The translations under genes and the position numbers were made by a program. Source: an uncultured Flavobacteriales bacterium (GTDB lineage Bacteria > Bacteroidota > Bacteroidia > Flavobacteriales_D > Sanyastnellaceae). Taken from it: a stretch of DNA of 5,857 bases. The stretch lies in assembly GCA_913057815.1 (NCBI GenBank), contig CAJXOV010000164.1:1-5857 (forward strand), read 5' to 3'. Below, piece after piece: positions 5,769-5,857 of this stretch. The notes under the pieces are model-generated. The model was not told the origin of the DNA and searched no databases. It saw only the letters and a list, made by a program, of their open reading frames with translations. Each line of letters begins with the position of its first letter. Position 1 is the stretch's first letter.

Positions 5769-5857
5769 ATGAGCGAAAGAAAATTAATCCTGTACATCAG
5801 CATGAGTCTAGACGGATTTATAGCTACCAATGACGATGATTTATCCTGGCTCTGTCT
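5769..5857 (+). CDS. DHFR/RibD C-terminal-domain reductase, 5' part only
   Basis: Only the first 29 codons are present. They read MSERKLILYISMSLDGFIAT followed by NDDDLSWLC, the N-terminal strand and cofactor-binding loop typical of the dihydrofolate reductase/RibD C-terminal-domain family (YyaP/YwjB type). Such proteins are about 170-190 residues, use NADPH, and mostly have unknown substrates. The ATG is 4 bases after the PLD stop, so it is probably the distal gene of that operon. The last one or two codons are doubtful because the terminal CTGTCT could be adapter sequence. Confidence 0.8.
   Translation, partial: MSERKLILYISMSLDGFIATNDDDLSWLC
5852..5857. other. Possible adapter remnant at right end
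   Basis: The final six bases, CTGTCT, equal the first six of the reverse complement of the Tn5 mosaic end. A full adapter is present at the left end, so a partially trimmed adapter here is credible. Six bases can also match by chance, and the reading frame stays open through them. Confidence 0.35.

Overview
This is an AT-rich contig segment from a member of the Bacteroidota. It cannot be placed more precisely than that, though a Cytophagales- or Flavobacteriia-like marine or soil lineage is plausible. The assignment rests on three things: a secreted protein ending in a type IX secretion (T9SS) type A-like sorting domain, weak or absent Shine-Dalgarno sites, and a TAnnTTTG-like -7 box before the first gene. 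All genes lie on the + strand. No RNA gene, CRISPR array, insertion sequence or phage gene was seen.

Left edge (1-300): bases 2-35 are the Illumina Nextera read-2 transposase adapter, so genomic sequence starts at about base 36. The next stretch holds what looks like the last 19 codons of a membrane protein (38-97), a good rho-independent terminator (137-167), and a candidate promoter (273-280) for the first complete gene.

Centre: 301-2160 encodes a 619-residue PLP enzyme whose C-terminal half carries the cystathionine gamma-synthase/Cys-Met metabolism signatures, preceded by about 250 residues of unassigned sequence. 2271-3599 encodes a secreted five-bladed beta-propeller resembling GH43/GH32-type glycosidases, with a signal peptide and a T9SS tail. 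3679-3993 encodes a YbjQ/UPF0145 protein. One base later comes a 44-codon gene for a single-pass membrane protein (3995-4129).

Right: 4211-5764 encodes a two-HKD phospholipase D/ClsC-like cardiolipin synthase homologue that starts at TTG and has an N-terminal lipoprotein-like signal. Four bases after it begins a DHFR/RibD C-terminal domain protein (5769 onward) cut off by the window end.

The layout looks like ordinary chromosomal DNA made of short transcription units: the PLP enzyme, the secreted propeller, YbjQ plus the micro-membrane protein, and the PLD plus the reductase. The most interesting points are the translationally linked YbjQ/44-residue membrane protein pair, the cysteine- and histidine-free 'heavy-metal-binding' YbjQ, the PLP enzyme lacking the expected substrate-carboxylate Arg, and the regular two-part propeller repeats. 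No strong case for a wholly new system was found.
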